A DNA stretch of 60,000 bases from the NCBI GenBank assembly GCA_950295325.1, contig OX485807.1:19999666-20059665 (forward strand), written 5' to 3'. Below, one piece after another: positions 36,129 to 49,351 of this stretch. A program made the translations under genes and the position numbers. The notes below the pieces were generated by a model that was given only the letters and a program-made list of their open reading frames with translations, was not told where the DNA came from and ran no database searches. How positions within the stretch are numbered: position 1 is the first letter of the stretch; each line of letters begins with the position of its first letter. This stretch comes from Polytrichum commune (taxonomy: Eukaryota > Streptophyta > Polytrichopsida > Polytrichales > Polytrichaceae).

Positions 36129-37262
36129 GGTCGTGTAAAGATGTCCCCACCAGTAGTTGTTTGTGATGGTGGTGAGTCAGTGAGTGCTGTGGCCACTCAC
36201 TCTCCTAAAGATGGTGTCACCTCCTCCTTCACCTCATTGCCTCTAAGTAAGGTGGCCCTCGGTGGCCTCCAAACGGGCGAACACTTTGACCTTATGATTG
36301 CTTTTGGGGGCATCAATCCACTTACGTTTATTTTATTCAATCCGAGTCACTCGTATTCCGAATCTCATTCATGCCACCACCCCACGGTACCTCATATTAT
36401 ATATTTATATATCAATGTGTGAAAGCATAAAGGAGGAGAATGAGCACCCAATTCCGACCACAACCCAATTTTCACACCTATTTCTTGCCCCAAACTGGAT
36501 GATTATGTATACATGTATGTGCAATTAGGTTGTCCCACGCTAAATCATTCCACACTATTTTGAATATTACAATCACAATTAGAACCTCTCTCTCTCTCTC
36601 TCTTGCCATTCATCCACAAATTCATCCACAAATTGGGTGCAAATTACTCTTTTATTCCTATAGTGATTGTCGTGTTGATTACTTTACAAGTATCAAACAT
36701 TCACCATTGCTTTGGGATTGCAAGTCTATACATGTATACAACGGGTGTAACTGGCTAATAATGGAATTGCCACATGAAACTTATGGGAGACATGTTTTTG
36801 GTGGATTTCTTTTACCTCGGTTTGACTGGTGGGGGCCAACTCCAAGAGGGGTGATGTTTTGTAGCATGTATTAGGGGGAGGGTGAAAATGATGATTGTTA
36901 TGTAGAGCCCAAAAACTGCTATGTGAAGCCTATTTAACATTTGAATCAAGATCAGACCCCGAATTACTGTAGAGGGCTCCCGACACAAATTAAATATTAT
37001 CCCCTCAAAATATACCACGTGTCATGCTCACATTCGCCAAGACCTACTTGTATCCCACATGGAAACTACATTCTGGCACATAGAAAGATGAAATTACAGT
37101 AATCTAATAAGGTCAAATCCATGACACTAATTAGTGGCAACCCAATGCAACCTTCCAATTTTGGTGACAGGCTAACCCTACAAGGTCTACAAGTAACCAC
37201 AGTCCCTAACTAGGGTTGGAATCAAACTTGGACAAGCCGGTTGATGGGGCATGTTAGCCTAA
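36129..37262. other. Non-coding, no gene recognised
   Basis: A few ORFs of 70-115 codons occur without recognisable domains. A CT-rich run is at about 36588-36603. Confidence 0.3.
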
Positions 37263-37754
37263 GGGCCACTTCACACACGAGCCAAGAGCCGTGACCGTGA
37301 AATTGTGAGAGCCCAAAAGAAAGCGTCCAACGGCCGTCCCAAGACACCTCCAAAATCATGTAGCATGGTCACGGATCCTCAAGTGTAGTGTGAAGTCATA
37401 TGTGACTGAGCACTCAACCAAATGCTATTTCATTGAATTTTTATTCATGCGGGTCCTCACACATTATAAAATAGAAGAAATCAACGGTTGTGAGCATTTG
37501 GAGTGCCATGGTCTCCCGGTTTTGTGTTAGGCCTACTTTCAAGAGGTGGCTTTTGAAAATAATCCAAGTGACCATGGAACATGATTCATTTGATGCCATA
37601 TAGGAACCCATGTAGACTTTACTTGCATTCACATACTCCATTAGTCCCAAAAGCATAGTGTGAAGCGAACTTGGACCGGCTCCACCTTTTCCACCAATGA
37701 GAATGCTTGAAGTGTAATGAACACGGGCTCTCAGTCTCGTGTGTGAAGTGGCCC
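37263..37754 (+). mobile_element. Harbinger-like MITE, family B, copy 3
   Basis: This is a 492-bp full-length copy with a perfect 3-bp duplication, TAA (37260-37262 and 37755-37757). The ends are GGGCCACTTCACACACGAG and its exact inverse, CTCGTGTGTGAAGTGGCCC, 19 bp. It is the cleanest reference copy of the family in the window. No coding capacity; it would depend on a PIF-Harbinger transposase encoded elsewhere. Confidence 0.92.
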
Positions 37755-37851
37755 TAAACTCGTGTTCAACCTGAATCTAGGTGGAGAGGAATATGAGGCT
37801 ACCTCGTCCACCAACGGTGCTTGTGGTAAGTTAGGATAAATTAGCAACAAA

Positions 37852-38090
37852 CCAACCTATAGGGAGAAAAAGGGAATTATTGTATGCAACCGTACCTCTC
37901 ATCCATCCAACATAAAACTTGAAACCCTATAGGTTTGTTGCTGGCTCATCTCAATGACCTCGACTAAACTAATTTCAGATCTTTAGAACTAATTCCGGTG
38001 TCAAATCAATTAAACATCAAATCCTTTGGCTGCATTCTATTTCATGGATTTTAATGTTGGATGAACAAATGCTCTCTCTCTCTTAACCAT
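37852..38090. mobile_element. Family H foldback element, copy 3
   Basis: The left arm CCAACCTATAGGGAG then GGGAATTATTGTATGCAACC leads into CATCCATCCAAC; the right arm GTTGGATGAACAAATGC then CTCTCTCTC is a worn inverse. The interior is shared with 34118-34400 (GGTGTCAAATCAA). Confidence 0.45.
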
Positions 38091-39130
38091 AAATGAATCA
38101 AACCAGTAACTTATGCTAAATCAAGAGTAAAGTTACTTTAGGGTTAGGGTAGTCTCAACTAACGGATATCCACCATAGATCAAGGCATCTGCATCTATGG
38201 CCACAAAGGACTACCTAACTCTATATTAAGAGAGTGAGATCACAAGGACCTCCTTTCAAAGGCTAAACCATGGTGGTTGTATACCCTAAGTAACTTTTGA
38301 GTTTAGCGTAAGTGGTGCAATCTGGGTGTGTGGAGAGGTGCATGTAACTTAACTCTAACCTCGGATGCACAAGGTTCAAATGGCTAAGGAACATGTAGAG
38401 TACTCCATGAAAGTATGTGTATTATTTTTTGCAAACGTATGTTCATGCTGTACATTATTGTGTGACATAGATAACAATTGGGTTCTGTTGTTATTCACCT
38501 TGTGTACGTTACTAACCCTCTCTTTGGACTTGGTTGGTGGCATGGGCACAGGTGAGGCAGACCCTTCACAAATTTGACAGCATCTTTAGGTTTTGCATAC
38601 CAACTTTTGTTAAAAAAAACAGTGTGTACATAGGGCTTAGACATTCTTTAATGATGAGAAATGTTAGGCAATATATTAAGTAATGATAGGACTTTTGAAG
38701 CAGTAGTGGACAAGGTCTATACTAGAAGTTGACACTTTGGATATGAAATACATTACTTTACATTAAGGGTACAAAGGTAAAACCTTATTAAATAGCTTAC
38801 TTATGGTTGTTTACTTTCTTAGAGACATACCAAGAAGTGACAATGACCATGGTAAGTAGTTTGATATGCAAGGGAGTAGCCATGGGAAATGATCCCACCC
38901 ACCCCCCCGGGTTTTGAAAGGTACATGGATATGCAAAGGAATGGTATGGCCTCTTGATAAGAGGATGTATTGCACAAAGACTAAGCTTGACAGTAAGCAC
39001 AACATTAAACAAGAAAAACCTAGCTCTCTCCTATTGGGTCCATGTTTTCACCACACCCCCATGGTAAATAGATGTTGGGAACCAAAACCCCTCTGAAAGT
39101 CCCAACAACCCATGGAGGTGTACGCACTCA
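38091..39130. other. Non-coding, nothing recognised
   Basis: Short ORFs only. Two telomere-like units (TTTAGGGTTAGGGT, about 38139-38152) are too few to be meaningful. Confidence 0.35.
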
Positions 39131-39588
39131 GGGCCACTTCACACACAAGACTGAGAGCCTGTGCTGGTCCAAGTTCACTTCACGTTATGCTTGAGGGACC
39201 AACGGAGTAAGTGAATGCAAGATGGATGTAAAGTCTACATGGATTCCTACGTGGCATCAAATGGATCATGTTTCATGGTCATTTGGACTATTTTCAAAAA
39301 CCACCTCTTGGAGGTAGGCCTAACACAAAACCAGGAGACCACGGCACTCCGAACACTCACAACCGTTGGTTTATTCTATTTTGTCATGTGTGAAGACCCA
39401 CATGAATAGAAATTCATGAAAATAGCATTTGGTTGAGGGCCTGGTCACATATGACTTCACACTACACTTGAGGGATCCATGACCGCACTACATGATTTTG
39501 GAGGCGTCTTGGGACGGCCTTTGGACACTTTCTTTTGGGCTCTCACAATCTCATGGTCACGGCACTTGGCTCGTGTGTGAAGTGGCCC
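39131..39588 (-). mobile_element. Harbinger-like MITE, family B, copy 4
   Basis: This 458-bp inverted copy has a perfect 3-bp duplication, TCA (39128-39130 and 39589-39591). The ends are GGGCCACTTCACACACAAGA and CTCGTGTGTGAAGTGGCCC. It is shorter than copies 1 and 3, mainly by loss near the left border, where ACTGAGAGCC is followed directly by GGTCCAAGTTCAC. Confidence 0.9.
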
Positions 39589-39591
39589 TCA

Positions 39592-41461
39592 GCTCACTTT
39601 TTGGTTTTCCATGGTTAATTTTATCCCTTTTCTCACCCGCGGTCGGGCCTCACTCATTCACCACGAGCCCACTTGGGTGAGGAGGATTAAATGTATCTAT
39701 AAAAAGGAGGAGGACTTAATAGGGTCCACATGAACTTTAGGGGAATCTAGGCCCACTTGCCACCATGCACCCACATAAGCTTACGGTGCTTATAATAAGT
39801 GTGTTATAATAGCGAGCGAATTAGCCCCGGGATTCACTCCCCAAGCTCTCATCCCTCCCCCTCGCTTTTCCCCTTCGATATGGGAGCCTCACATTGTGGC
39901 GGCTTCGTTTAAAGACACGCTTCCGCGTCCTTCTAACCAAGTTCGTGTCCTCATTGGCACACCGTTTTTGTTTGTGGGTGAGGTAGATGGGTCTTGAATG
40001 GTTATTTTTTTCCCCGACTATCCCACTGCTCTTGGGATATGAACCACACGACTAGCACGAGATGGTTCGCAAATCCTAATCTAGGCCGTAGCCACTTTCC
40101 TCATAATTTTCGGAGCTCATCTTAATATCTTATTCAGTGTCAAAGTGAATATTTTTTGTACTCACCGAGTGGTCTTATAGGTCCCCCTCCCCCCTCATCA
40201 TGTTGACTATTGGATCTAGAATGGTTATTGTATTTTCAAAAGGTAGTCCAATAGTTTTCAAACATGTGTCGTTCTGGTATCCATGCTTGCATTCACACTT
40301 AACCACATGGTACTTATATACGGGTGGTCCAATTGAGATCAATAACCAAATTAGGCACGTCTACCTTTGTCCAGATTTACAAAAAAATGAAGCCAAAAAT
40401 GCGATAATTTCCTCCGAATTATAACTCAATGTGTTATATATGAGTCATTGAAAACTGGACCTATAATCGTTTCTCACTTTAAGTGAAGGTATGAGAATGT
40501 AATGGACAAATGGCACAAATGAAATATGCTTATGACGTTTGATATATTTAAACTTGTAAACAACAAGAAGTCACATAAGATTTTTGAGGTCATCGCAGAC
40601 CGTGAGAATCCATATCGTACTCACATGTAGAGGGCCTATGTCAACCTCACAGGCTTCCAAGGGTTAAGTTCAAACACACACACATACCCAAAAATATAAA
40701 TAAAACATTTTAAAAAGGAGAAGAAGAATCTTGTGGATTACTTGAGCTCATATATGATAAGCATGCTTTCTACAAATCAATTCAAAAGTTGAGTAAACTA
40801 CCACGTGTCACTTTTCTATTGGTCAAAACAACTAGAAAATCCCATGTGTCACCTCAAAATATTAGCATTTTGGCACCAAAGTGCCGAACATGGTTATCAC
40901 CTACTAGCATTTTGAAAGGCCATAAACCTTGCCCATAGTGTGCTAAAGTGGCCCTTCTTATTCTGGTATACCAAGAAGAGTTAAAGTAAATTTGGCCTTC
41001 GATGAATTGAGTGGTTTGCCTCTACGTTCAAATTCATTTGATACCTTTGAGCATGTATCACAAATGGGAAGACATATTAATATTGTATGTAGCACAACCA
41101 ACAAAACACCATGCAAGACCTAATGTGCATTTTAAGGTAGAAGCGCCTATAATTAACATTTTGAGCAATTGAGAGCCTCAATGTGCCTGGAAATTTTTTT
41201 GCAAAAAATCAAAATCAATAAAATTTAGAAGGAGGTTAATGCATTTGTGTTCATGAACTTTCACGTTTTGTGATTTAAACATAAGCTGGAGTTTCTTTGA
41301 GAACTATAGTGGTTACATTAAACCGCATCCTCGCCCAAGCCCACCTCTAGGCCCAGTGTGTTGTGCATTGATTGTTTTTCTTTTCTCTCTCTCAACCAAT
41401 GAGTTGCAATGTCATCTTTAAAATAACATTGTTGCTAATATCCATTTTAATGTATATTGAT
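39592..41461. other. Non-coding, nothing recognised
   Basis: AT-rich in the second half. No supported ORFs; no transposon ends seen. Confidence 0.35.
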
Positions 41462-41663
41462 GGGTGCAATTAGGTTGCCTTCACAAATAGGTGGCCTCCT
41501 TACCTATGTGAATTACCTTGGGTCAAAACCAATTTTTTTAAAAAATTGTTATTCATCTATATACCAGCAAAAGTAAATTTTTTTGTAATATATTAGCGTG
41601 GTAATAAATACTCCAAATGGTATGGAGTATCGATGAATTAGAATGAAGCAACCTAATTGCACC
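41462..41663. mobile_element. Putative 200-bp MITE
   Basis: GGGTGCAATTAGGTTGC at the left and GCAACCTAATTGCACC at the right form a nearly perfect inverted repeat of about 18 bp. The sequence next to the left arm (CTTCACAAATAGGTGGCCTC) recurs in direct orientation just outside the right arm (about 41697-41716), so a neighbouring partial copy exists. No clear target duplication. Confidence 0.5.
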
Positions 41664-41778
41664 TACGAATGTACACTTCTATGTGCAATCATGCCACCTT
41701 CGCAAATAAGTAGCCTCTTTACCCATGCAAATTAACTTGGGTGTAAATTAGATTACAAAAACTTATTTTTTGTTATTA

Positions 41779-41780
<2 letters not shown>

Positions 41781-41846
<66 letters not shown>
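41781..41846. repeat. (GA)33 microsatellite
   Basis: 66 bp of uninterrupted GA dinucleotides, directly right of a tract related to the preceding MITE. Confidence 0.97.
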
Positions 41847-41848
<2 letters not shown>

Positions 41849-41903
41849 CTTATTTTCAAGCATAGTCCTTTCTTAATACATCCTCTTATTTCGAGGCCAC
41901 ACC

Positions 41904-41972
41904 ATCCTTCTACATATCCTTCTACATCCTTCTACATATCCTTCTACATCCTTCTACATCCTTCTACATATC
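41904..41972. repeat. Tandem repeat, units of 10 and 12 bp
   Basis: Units of ATCCTTCTAC alternate with the longer ATATCCTTCTAC, about six copies. Non-coding. Confidence 0.9.
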
Positions 41973-43435
41973 AATGTACTTCTCAAAAACTCGGGAGGGT
42001 GGGTGGGACCATCTCTCATGAACACATCATTGCAAAACCATCCCTCTGTCTTTGTCACTACTCAATCTTGGTAGATATCTAATACATTACCACCATTGGG
42101 CACCTGCACTCCCATAGGTTGCACACTTGGTGTCCTCAAGCCATGTGTTGCATACTATATCCATTGCTAACATTGTCGAATTGCAATAAGGTATCTAAGA
42201 CATGTACAAACCATACTTAAAGTTTCTCTCATAAGCTAAACAATGCCATGTATACATCACTATTGCAGATACCTAAGCATCATATACACATTACTTTTTA
42301 ATATGTTGATATTCAAAACCTAAGATTGCCGTCAAGTTTGTGAAGGGTTTGCCTCACTTGTGCCCATGCCACCAACCCAATCCAAAGAGAGTGCCTTCTT
42401 AGGAGAATGCTTCCTAGGGCCTTCTTAGGGCTTATGAAAAATGCTTAAAATTTTGACAAGCACCCTCTCAATGCTAAGAGGGTATTTTTTAAAATTATGA
42501 ACACACTGGTGTATAGGGTACTAAAAAATACATCAAAGTAGCTTTTTAGAGAATATTGGTTACTTGCAATTTGAGATGAACTTCCATGCTCAACTTTATA
42601 CTCAATCTTTTGTGCCAATAATTTCCACTTTTCACTTTATAGCCCAATGAGGCCCCAACTACAACTACAACTACAACCGCAATCCACAACCCCACCTTGT
42701 ATGTACATGGCCCTTTGAGCCTAAATAGGGCCTCTTCTACAAAGACTTCATGGTTTTTGAGTGTGGTGTTGGTTTGAGCATTATTTATGTTAAATTTCAG
42801 GCATTCTTATTTGTTGACAACTTAATTATTTTGGCACATTTCTTGCAAGTTTTGTCTTGACATAGTTGTTAGAGCAAAAGTATGCCTCATGAAAAATTCC
42901 CAAATCAAAGAATTGGGTAAATTTGGGCAATTTTTTACTTTCTATGTGAGTTTTTGGGACAATGTGTGACTTAGACACCTTGTTTGGAATATCCATAAGT
43001 TTAGGCATGTGTCCTTTACTTTATTTTTTTCTTCGATGCTTTAGACATCACTCACATGTGTTGACAATCTTAATCAATATTGGACATGAATATGTGCATT
43101 GATAGTTTATGAATGCTTCGAAAGCAAGTTGGTCATGCCAATTCCTATGTTACATGTTCTTAGATGGCACGTATTGTTTGATTGATACATGTATTATGCA
43201 CATTTTTCATGGATACATTTTTTATTTACAATTTTTTTTTCAGTATTTGAATGCTTAATCTAATTATTTTAAACGTTTTTGAGAAATGGATTGAAAGTTC
43301 CCCAAAATCACACAATCAAAAAATAAATCAAAATGCATTTAAACCTAATACGATTTGTGTGTAGAGTATTGGCACATATAGTGTCAAATCTTACCCCATA
43401 TAATTGGTACCTCATGTGGGGTCATTTACCTGGAA
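41973..43435. other. Non-coding, nothing recognised
   Basis: AT-rich with short ORFs only. A CAACTACAACTACAAC run is at about 42658-42676. Confidence 0.35.
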
Positions 43436-43804
43436 CTACAGTGGTTGTGATATTTATTGTTACTTAGTATTCAAAGTTACGCAATCGTAACATTATTCAG
43501 ATCCACAACAATGTTCCGTGGGACTGCAAATATTCCATGGAATATTTCTCCACATTCACTCTAAATTTGAAGAATATTCCGTGAAATATTGTCGCTCCCA
43601 CAGAACATTGTTATAGATCTGAATAATGTCATGGTGCTATAAATGTTTACTATGACATTTTTATTTACAAATCGAGTAGAAGTATGTAACATGAACAATT
43701 TGCAATCTAATATACTTTCCAATTAGTACAAATTGACCATTCGAATACAAAGTTGATACACTATGCAACTCCAAATACCAAGTATCACAAAACACCATAT
43801 AGTT
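43436..43804. mobile_element. Family C MITE, copy 4, split by an F element
   Basis: The left arm (GATATTTATTGTTACTTAGT, then ATTCAAAGTTACGCAAT) and the right arm (CTATGCAACTCCAAATACCA, then AGTATCACAAAACACC) are worn family C inverted repeats. Between them lies a 148-bp F element at 43486-43633. After its removal the sequence ACGCAAT/GCTATAA joins as in other C copies. Confidence 0.6.
43486..43633. mobile_element. Family F foldback MITE, copy 1
   Basis: This 148-bp near-palindrome (CGTAACATTATTCAGATC...GATCTGAATAATGTCATG) has an inner ATTCCATGGAATATT core, matching 35844-35990. It is nested in family C copy 4. Confidence 0.75.
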
Positions 43805-46800
43805 AGATAGATAGATACGTCGGCTTCTTGGGGAAGCAAGTGTGACTGAAGAATCTCTCCACCTATGCTGGGTGGGAAGTCAATTTTCTGGATTGTTTTG
43901 CTTAAAATATAAATAAATAAATAAATAAACAAAAAAAAACACACACATTGTGAATAGGAGCCACTTGGAACTAAAGAATTTAATTCACATGTGTATCAGA
44001 AAGCTATAATTTGGGAAACATGGGAAACATAGATTACAATAGGCTGATAGGAAGGGTTGAAGCTACTTGCTTTTCCAACACATGACAATCAACTAGATAT
44101 GTAAATTGATGGGTTACTGGAGAGAGAAAGGCTCTCCGACATTTTACTTCTCAGACCAGAACTATGCCGGATTTTTTACCGAAGCATAGTTGAAATCGAA
44201 ACCAATACATTCCCTTGCAACTTTGATTGAATGGACGAGTTTTAGATTAAGTAGCCAGAGAGTTTGTGTTGATCATTGACTGCACTTGTTGTCACAGAAG
44301 AGTAGTTCCTCATCGTAAGCATGACCATGATGTCCATAAATCTTTTGGTGATTGCAGGACGAAGCTTCCTTGCTTCCTCAATCGACTTGTACCTCGTATG
44401 TTTTAGAATCCTACTTACTTGTGAGCACGTGAATCCAGTACAACAAGATTGTGTGCGTGTCATTTGGAGTGCCGGCAAAAAGTTTCGATCGTAATTACTG
44501 AGGTTTACTGATTGAGAGAAAGAAGAGAGAGGAAAGCAAGATTTGAATCTTTTCTGATCGTTTTGGACAAGGAGAAATGTTGACATACTCCAATTGGTGT
44601 TACTGTGAGTTGATGGACATTGTTTCAGGTAGAAGAAATTGTTATAAAAGTTGGGATCACCTTTACTCAATATTGAAAGCATGCCTTCGAGTGAAAATTT
44701 GCAGATGGGCAAGCGTCTTGAAACTGTGTGAGGATGAATGGACTTGCACTTTGGAGTTGAGCCTTAGAGAGCTATTTTTTAAGCATGGAATTTCCCTTCT
44801 AGAAATTGGTAGGTGATGGGCTTCAGCAATGGACAAGTCTAGCCTCATTGATGTATGAACCAAATTCTACTTTTAACTCTCAGCCCAACTGAGGCAAGGT
44901 CTAAGTTATCACTCATGTAAGATCTTAATTTTACCTGTGGAAATTGGGGCTGTCATTGTAGTATCTGAGATTCTAGACCGAAGTAATCTAATTCGAATGA
45001 TCTACTTGAAAGAACTCCATAGCCCACTGACATTACTCATCTGATGATTTGTGTTCAGCTGCCCTGACTTCATATTCAATCTAAAGCCTTGGGATTCCAG
45101 CATCCAAAGGCTTTATTCTCGAATCTACTACGAGGCCCATGAACACATCTCATCAGTTTAGTGATGCGACTCCTGTCCATCACCAACATTTTTAATCTTT
45201 TACATTTCTACTAGATTTTCCGACTCTTTGGAAGATGAAAGGTCTTAATTGATGGTCTTCAAACCGTGATGTCCTATGCAACCCTAATCTGGTCATGAGC
45301 AATTCGCTATGACCCCTTTGACACTAGTTTGGATGGTTTCTTGATTGCTTCCACTACTCCTCTTGTTCATGTTCAAGTCTACTATGTTCTGTCACATGGA
45401 TAATTTTGATTCAACAAATTAGCTATTTTTGGATCCATTCAAATATGTGAGTGTGCTTTCAAGTAGTTGACAATGAAATGGAACCAATCCATGAACAAAA
45501 TCTTGATATTTGCCACCTCCGTGGTTTAGGAACATCATATCCTAAACATGTTTTTTTTTTGTTGATCCTTATGTGCAAATGATTCCCAATTGATATGAAA
45601 ATTTGCATGACACTCAAATGCAACATATCCTAAACATCTATTGTTGGAATTTTTAGTTGGACATGTGTTGGTGGGTGAAATCCATGTGGAAGGTGCACAA
45701 TTGTAGCACCGCTGCCTCAAATTGCAAAGCTTCCCAAAAATCACAAAGTAATGGTTTCAAGATTTGTGAACTATTTTGAGGAGGTATATTGCCCCTCTCT
45801 TGAATGAGGGTAGATTTTGTCATTTGGAGATGATTTGAGTGTAGGTTTGATAAGAAGACCAACCCTAATTTATCTTCTATATTATTGCCCCTCAAGACCA
45901 TTATTGACATTCCTATTATAATCTCCTACATAATGGAACTTCAACGTTTAAATTTTGGATTGTGAGTAGTCACCTCTAACCTACAAACATATATACGGTT
46001 TGGATTTGTCAGAAAAAGAAAAGAAAAAATATTAGATCTTCAGCTATGGTAGCTAAAATTGAGGTCACATTTTCTGGGCAGAGTTGAGGGAAATTGGGCG
46101 TTAGAAGTTAGGGGAGAAAGACATGTGTGCCCATGGGAAGGAAAGACAAATGCATGTGTATATATTACTCTTTGTGCTTCTACACGAGTATGTACATTTC
46201 ACAATATTTGTGAAGATGAGTTAACTAAATGGGAAATAGTAAATTCTAAACTAAAAACATACAATTACACTAATTGTTTGTAATTGAATGAACCAGACCA
46301 TGGTCTCCTAACTTGACATGTAGTTTGACCTATTGTTGCATTTGATGGACACTCGAATACTTTGGTTGAAGCTAGGTAGAAGACTATAGTCCGACAAGCC
46401 AAATAAGATGAGAATTAATCAAAGAAAATTGATGACCATGTAAGGGTGACTACACTAAAATTTCAAGTTCCATCAAATGGGTTTCATCAAGATGAGATAA
46501 TTAAATGTTCTAAAGTGCCCTCTAGCTTTGGTAAAGAGACTCAAATGGGATACTGAAATGCAAGATAATTGATGAAGGTTGTGCCTATGAATGTGCACGG
46601 CCAAAGGTTCTAAATAAAATGAACTCATCATCAAACTATTGTCATGGTAAACAAGGTGAGTATGAGTGACATGTCGCAAATGCATGTATTATTGTTTGAG
46701 AGACCTTGACCCTTTATTTAAGAAATAACTTTCATCGTTGTCAATTCAAGCCCCTAAATAACCTAAAATAAACATGTTTCAACCCCAATTAAACTTATAT

Positions 46801-47149
46801 GAGAGGCTCACTTTAGCTAAGTGAGTAGGAAGTATTATTCCTACCAAAAACTTGAGATATTGAGACACTTAGGAATATAAGCTAGGAATGCCTCCTCCAT
46901 TGTTTTAATGTTGGTGTGAGGTTTTGTTATGGTTCATTATAGCTAGGTGGATTTCTTGTTGAGAAAGGGCATGAGGCTGGTAATTACACCTATGATCTTC
47001 TTCTTAAGCATACGAGCATCATAAAGAAAAAATTCTAATATTGTTTTGCACCCTTTGGAATTGTGTGATCCAATCTTAGAGTTGACCCAATAGGAGGGAT
47101 GGTAATGGAGAACGAACCATGATATTATATGCAATTAACCTAGCTATAG
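43805..47149. other. Apparently single-copy DNA, no gene recognised
   Basis: No repeat families of this window appear here. The longest ORF (minus strand, 44242-44712, 156 codons) has no recognisable domain, and I could not attach exons to it. A gene with short exons could be missed. Confidence 0.3.
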
Positions 47150-47830
47150 ATTTCCAACAATGACTTGCCCACCTTACCTTCCTCTTGGATTGTTGGTCAA
47201 GCAACCTCACTTTATCGACATCTAGCCGAACAAGGATTTGACACTTGGTACAAAACAACAATCATTTGGAAGGCATCATGGGGTCTACCACAGTGGAAAT
47301 CCATGACATCCCCATACCACCAAGAATCACATTTAATGCTATCAAGCATGTCTTTCTTGCTAAAGAGTGGAACTCTTTCCACCTTACATGATAGAAATTA
47401 GATTACCTTCACTTCAAAGATTTTCTCAATTATTAATGTAAATTGTACTTGAAGCAACCATTGACACCACCCCAATGCAAAATCATTGTTGTTTACTACA
47501 CCTCAAATCATGGGCCATTGAAATTGGCCAATGGTCAACTATCCCAATTTCTAGGGATAAAAGGTTATGCCAATTATGTTTTGAAATGCAGTTGAAAATG
47601 AGGCACACTTTGTGTTATAGTGTCCCCTCTATAATTCCATTAGAGATAGGTTTCTCTCCCTATTTTAGAATGTAATACTAGGTAGTCTAAAGTCTTTCTT
47701 CCAATTGGACCATCAAGTTGATACTAGCCTTGTCTTATCAAGGCCACTACTCTCCGTTACTCTAGAGAATTAGCCTTTTTGACACCATCTTAATATACTT
47801 CTATTCCGATAAGCCTTTTGAACTTTTGGA
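47150..47830 (+). pseudogene. LINE ORF2 C-terminal remnant, copy 2
   Basis: The frame from about 47165 gives LPSSWIVGQATSLYRHLAEQ and TTIIWKASWG; a later frame gives YLKQPLTPPQ. Two further frames, broken by stops, preserve IEIGQWSTIPISRDKRLCQL and the His/Cys knuckle region. The sequence corresponds to copy 1 (12464-13830), with the palm domain missing and the upstream part longer. Near 47671-47676 it is continuous where copy 1 carries a 593-bp transposon, so it serves as the empty site. It is decayed and non-functional. Confidence 0.75.
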
Positions 47831-49351
47831 CTCTATATTCAATTTCGTTTTATCTCATTTCAATGGAGGTCCCACCCCACCCCTTTGCTACAACTGCACA
47901 TCGTGTGCAAATGGAAAAAATAGTAGTTGTGGTTAACAATGGGTCCAGATCACAACCACAATGCGTCTAAATTGTGGTTCAATTGCTAAGCTCTAGCCAA
48001 TTTTTAGTCAAATGTAAAAAATGGCCTCCATTTATGGAAGTGGATTGGGAAATAGTGTCGTGAAGAAATATAGGAAATGTCTTTGAGTTCACATAAAGTA
48101 GTGATCCACAACTCCAACTCACAAAATATCTCCTTGAAAACATGTGTGGTTCTTGCATATTGTTAATGACCCCACCTACTAATAGACTCTAGTGGCTCCT
48201 TAGACATATTTGTAGTCTTCATTTCTTGGAAGAAAATTTTGTACTTTTGGGTATGAGGGTGCTCGTGTATCTAGTAGGTTTGGTGCGCCAAGCTTGAGAA
48301 GCGAGGTTACGTTTTCCAATGTGGCAGCGAGCTTTGATGTGTATGTGGTGGAAAACACAATCTGTTTGAAAGTATGAGGACATTGATATGTTGGGTTGGA
48401 TTCTTTGCTATGATATATGCTTTCAAAGTAAGAATTATTATTTCACATTAAATAAGAAAATTCATTCAACCTTGATAATGCAAGTTTTAAACCGGTTCAA
48501 ACCCTAGATCCTTCACCAGCTGTTGGAAAAATAAGGAATTGTTTGAGAATTGCATGTAAACTTTTGGTAAATTGATATCTGATTGATCAAGGCTACATTG
48601 CAGACAAATTTTCCTTCGATGTTTGCAATTCATCACATATGAATGTACCTATTATTAATCCAACATAAATGCCACAAAATATCATGCAGCCCAGGGATTA
48701 CATTTTTAGATGATTTGACACCGGAACTAGCTTATAAGACCCCGAATTAGTCTATTCCAAATCATTTGATACGAACCAGCTGCAGACCTATAGGGGTCAA
48801 GTTTTTTATGTAGGATGAATGAGAGGCATGCTTGTTTGTGATAATTCCAAACTTTCCCAAGCAAGAGGTTCACATCTGAAACCATAAGTGATGTCTTTCC
48901 ACACAAGCATCCCACAGCTTTTCATTGATTTTGAACATGCAAGAATCTTGCCAATAATAAAGTAATGCAATGTTGTTCCACACCAACTTCATATTTTTCG
49001 GCCATTCTCTCATGGCTTAATTAAGATGATCACAAAACATGTCATGCCTAGCTTTGTTGCAAGGATCAGGGAGAACACTTGAAATTTCAGCAGTTTCTAA
49101 GCCTAGGTGACAACATATTGTCATGTGCTGGATCTGTCAATACAAGCCCAATAATGTGCTCAAACTGTACACATGAATTTGGCTACTTCACTAACTTGCA
49201 TTAGAAAATTGCATAGAACATGACTCTCTTAAAGCAGACTCTGCCTGTGAGGTGTTGGTACTCCACATTGCCAACCTCTTCAATGTATTTCCATCCAGCT
49301 TATGAAATACAAAGTTCATGACCTAGTACCACAATCACATGTTATGTAATG
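47831..49351. other. Non-coding, mostly nothing recognised
   Basis: An H-family fragment in inverted orientation lies at about 48715-48855 (GACCCCGAATTAGTCTA, TGTGATAATTCC). The rest is unassigned. Confidence 0.35.

Noticed and set aside
38139-38152. Telomere-like TTTAGGG units
   Set aside because: Only about two imperfect units, no array.
44242-44712. 156-codon minus-strand ORF as a gene
   Set aside because: No recognisable domain and no splice partners; the plus strand has equally long open stretches. Not enough to call.
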